A stretch of DNA of 5,316 nucleotides from SAR324 cluster bacterium (GTDB taxonomy: Bacteria; SAR324; XYD2-FULL-50-16): contig NVSR01000001.1 of NCBI GenBank assembly GCA_002401295.1, positions 74,555-79,870 on the forward strand. The letters are read 5' to 3'. Position numbers and translations under genes: made by a program. Positions 4,286 to 5,316 of this stretch are shown piece by piece (position 1 is the stretch's first letter; each line of letters opens with the position of its first letter). Under the pieces are notes generated by a model, which did no database searches, was not told the DNA's origin, and saw only the letters and a list, made by a program, of their open reading frames with translations.

Positions 4286-5316
4286 ATGAAAAACAATATT
4301 AAAAACTACCTTTTAGTCGCAATAGCTTTAGCTTTTGCAGCTTGTGATGACCCCGAGTTGTCTGCACCAACAGGAGAAGTACCTGAAAACGCTCAATCCG
4401 GATATACAGTTTCACAAATATCGATTGTAAATACGGGAAACAGATCTCTTGAGTCTCTTGTATTAACTGGGAGCGGTGCAGAAAACTTTTCTGTTAATCT
4501 TAAAGGTCTTATTACAGTAGCAAGTACTGCTCAACTTGATTTTGAAACAATGCAAGGATATAACCTAACAGCGACAGCAACTAGTACAAAAGGTGATACT
4601 GTAAGTGGAAGTGTCAATATTAATATTCTTGATGTAGCTGATGTTGTACCGATAATTTCGGGCTTTAAAGCTTCTCTTCCTGAAGACACTCCTCAAGGTA
4701 GCTTAGTAGGACAAATCACAGTAAATGATACGGGGGATAGTCAAATACAGACTTATAGAGTAAGTGACTCAGGTAGATTCTATGTCACTAACACAGGCGA
4801 GGTTAGAACTAATATCACCTTAGACTATGAACAACAAATTCAATATAATTTTAGTGTTTATGCAATTAGTGCTGCAGGTGAGAGTAATAAGGTTAATGTA
4901 GAACTGACTGTAAGCAATATTGCAGATGTAATACCTTGGATTATGGGCTTTGACACATCAGTAAATAAAAATATTAAGATTGGTTCTGTGATTGGCAAGG
5001 TAAGCATTGAAAGAGAAGGGGATAGTCCAATATCAAAGTTTACAATAAGTGAACCAGATGCCTTTGAAGTTAGTCTTGATGGTGTTGTTACGACTAAAAC
5101 ATTGTTAGATAAAAGCTCTTATGCTTTAGAAGTTGTTGTTACTAACACAGCTGGCACAGATACCGGACTAGTCCAGATTACAGTAAACGAGTCATTTAAC
5201 ATTAATTTTATCAATGGCCACTCTGTTTCAGATATTGACTCAGATGGTGATTTAGATGTAATTGATGTGTTAGCTACGAATGGTGAAGTTCAATGGCATG
5301 ATAATCAGGGTAACAA
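4286..5316 (+). CDS. Cadherin-like/FG-GAP lipoprotein, 5' part (3' end outside window)
   Basis: I translated this frame by hand: it is open from ATG 4286 to the window end (343 codons), with AAGGGA 5 bases upstream. Residues 1-20 are a lipoprotein signal with lipobox FAAC; Cys20 would be lipidated. Asp21 and Asp22 follow, which in E. coli keeps lipoproteins in the inner membrane; other groups use other rules. Three cadherin-like beta-sandwich repeats follow at about 31-117, 118-213 and 214-302. They share an ADV-V/I-P linker (LDVADVVP 115-122, SNIADVIP 210-217), and the second carries the calcium-ligand motif LDYE (179-182). At 316-327, DIDSDGDLDVID is a DxDxDG calcium loop. Followed by GEVQWHDNQG, it marks the first FG-GAP/VCBS repeat, probably of a beta-propeller running off the window. 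A surface adhesion or carbohydrate/protein-binding role is likely from the families. The link with the conjugation genes is unknown. Confidence 0.82.
   Translation, partial: MKNNIKNYLLVAIALAFAACDDPELSAPTGEVPENAQSGYTVSQISIVNTGNRSLESLVLTGSGAENFSVNLKGLITVASTAQLDFETMQGYNLTATATSTKGDTVSGSVNINILDVADVVPIISGFKASLPEDTPQGSLVGQITVNDTGDSQIQTYRVSDSGRFYVTNTGEVRTNITLDYEQQIQYNFSVYAISAAGESNKVNVELTVSNIADVIPWIMGFDTSVNKNIKIGSVIGKVSIEREGDSPISKFTISEPDAFEVSLDGVVTTKTLLDKSSYALEVVVTNTAGTDTGLVQITVNESFNINFINGHSVSDIDSDGDLDVIDVLATNGEVQWHDNQGN

Noticed and set aside
1..5316. tRNA, rRNA, CRISPR array, insertion sequence or transposase
   Set aside because: I saw no cloverleaf, no regularly spaced repeats and no transposase or integrase motifs in any of the frames I read.

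Overview
The window is an AT-rich stretch of Gram-negative DNA. Every gene I can support reads on the + strand. The organism is Gram-negative because three products are built for that envelope: a TraN-like mating-pair protein, a signal-peptide protein that looks like an outer-membrane beta-barrel, and a secreted lipoprotein. AGA-rich arginine use, A/T third positions and a TATAAT promoter with no recognisable -35 would suit Campylobacterota. A low-GC gammaproteobacterium or another host is equally possible, and no housekeeping gene settles it. TraN marks the left side as part of an F-type conjugative plasmid or integrative conjugative element.

Layout: (1) 1-1023 is the 3' part of a traN-like gene whose 5' end lies outside the window. 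(2) 1034-1900 is a predicted outer-membrane beta-barrel protein whose ribosome binding site starts within the traN stop codon, so the two are very probably one operon. (3) 1912-1972 is a short control region holding a TTGACA hexamer and a 14-bp inverted repeat. The right arm of this repeat contains the ribosome binding site of the next gene. (4) 1973-2782 encodes a soluble protein I do not recognise. (5) 2779-2829 holds a near-consensus promoter with an overlapping imperfect palindrome. It drives a 70-residue two-helix membrane protein (2830-3042), a small basic protein whose start is unclear (about 3074-3379) and a 247-residue protein with helix-turn-helix-like segments (3412-4155). (6) 4156-4285 is a very AT-rich promoter region. 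(7) 4286 to the window end is a lipoprotein with cadherin-like repeats and the start of an FG-GAP/VCBS-type calcium-binding region. It runs off the window.

The left part is transfer and envelope machinery. The middle part (1973-4155) looks like an accessory cassette of orphan genes with its own promoters. No function can be assigned to it from sequence alone. The most interesting non-coding feature is the hairpin before the gene at 1973. If the predicted promoter is real, transcripts starting there lack the left arm, while read-through transcripts from the tra operon would have the ribosome binding site closed.
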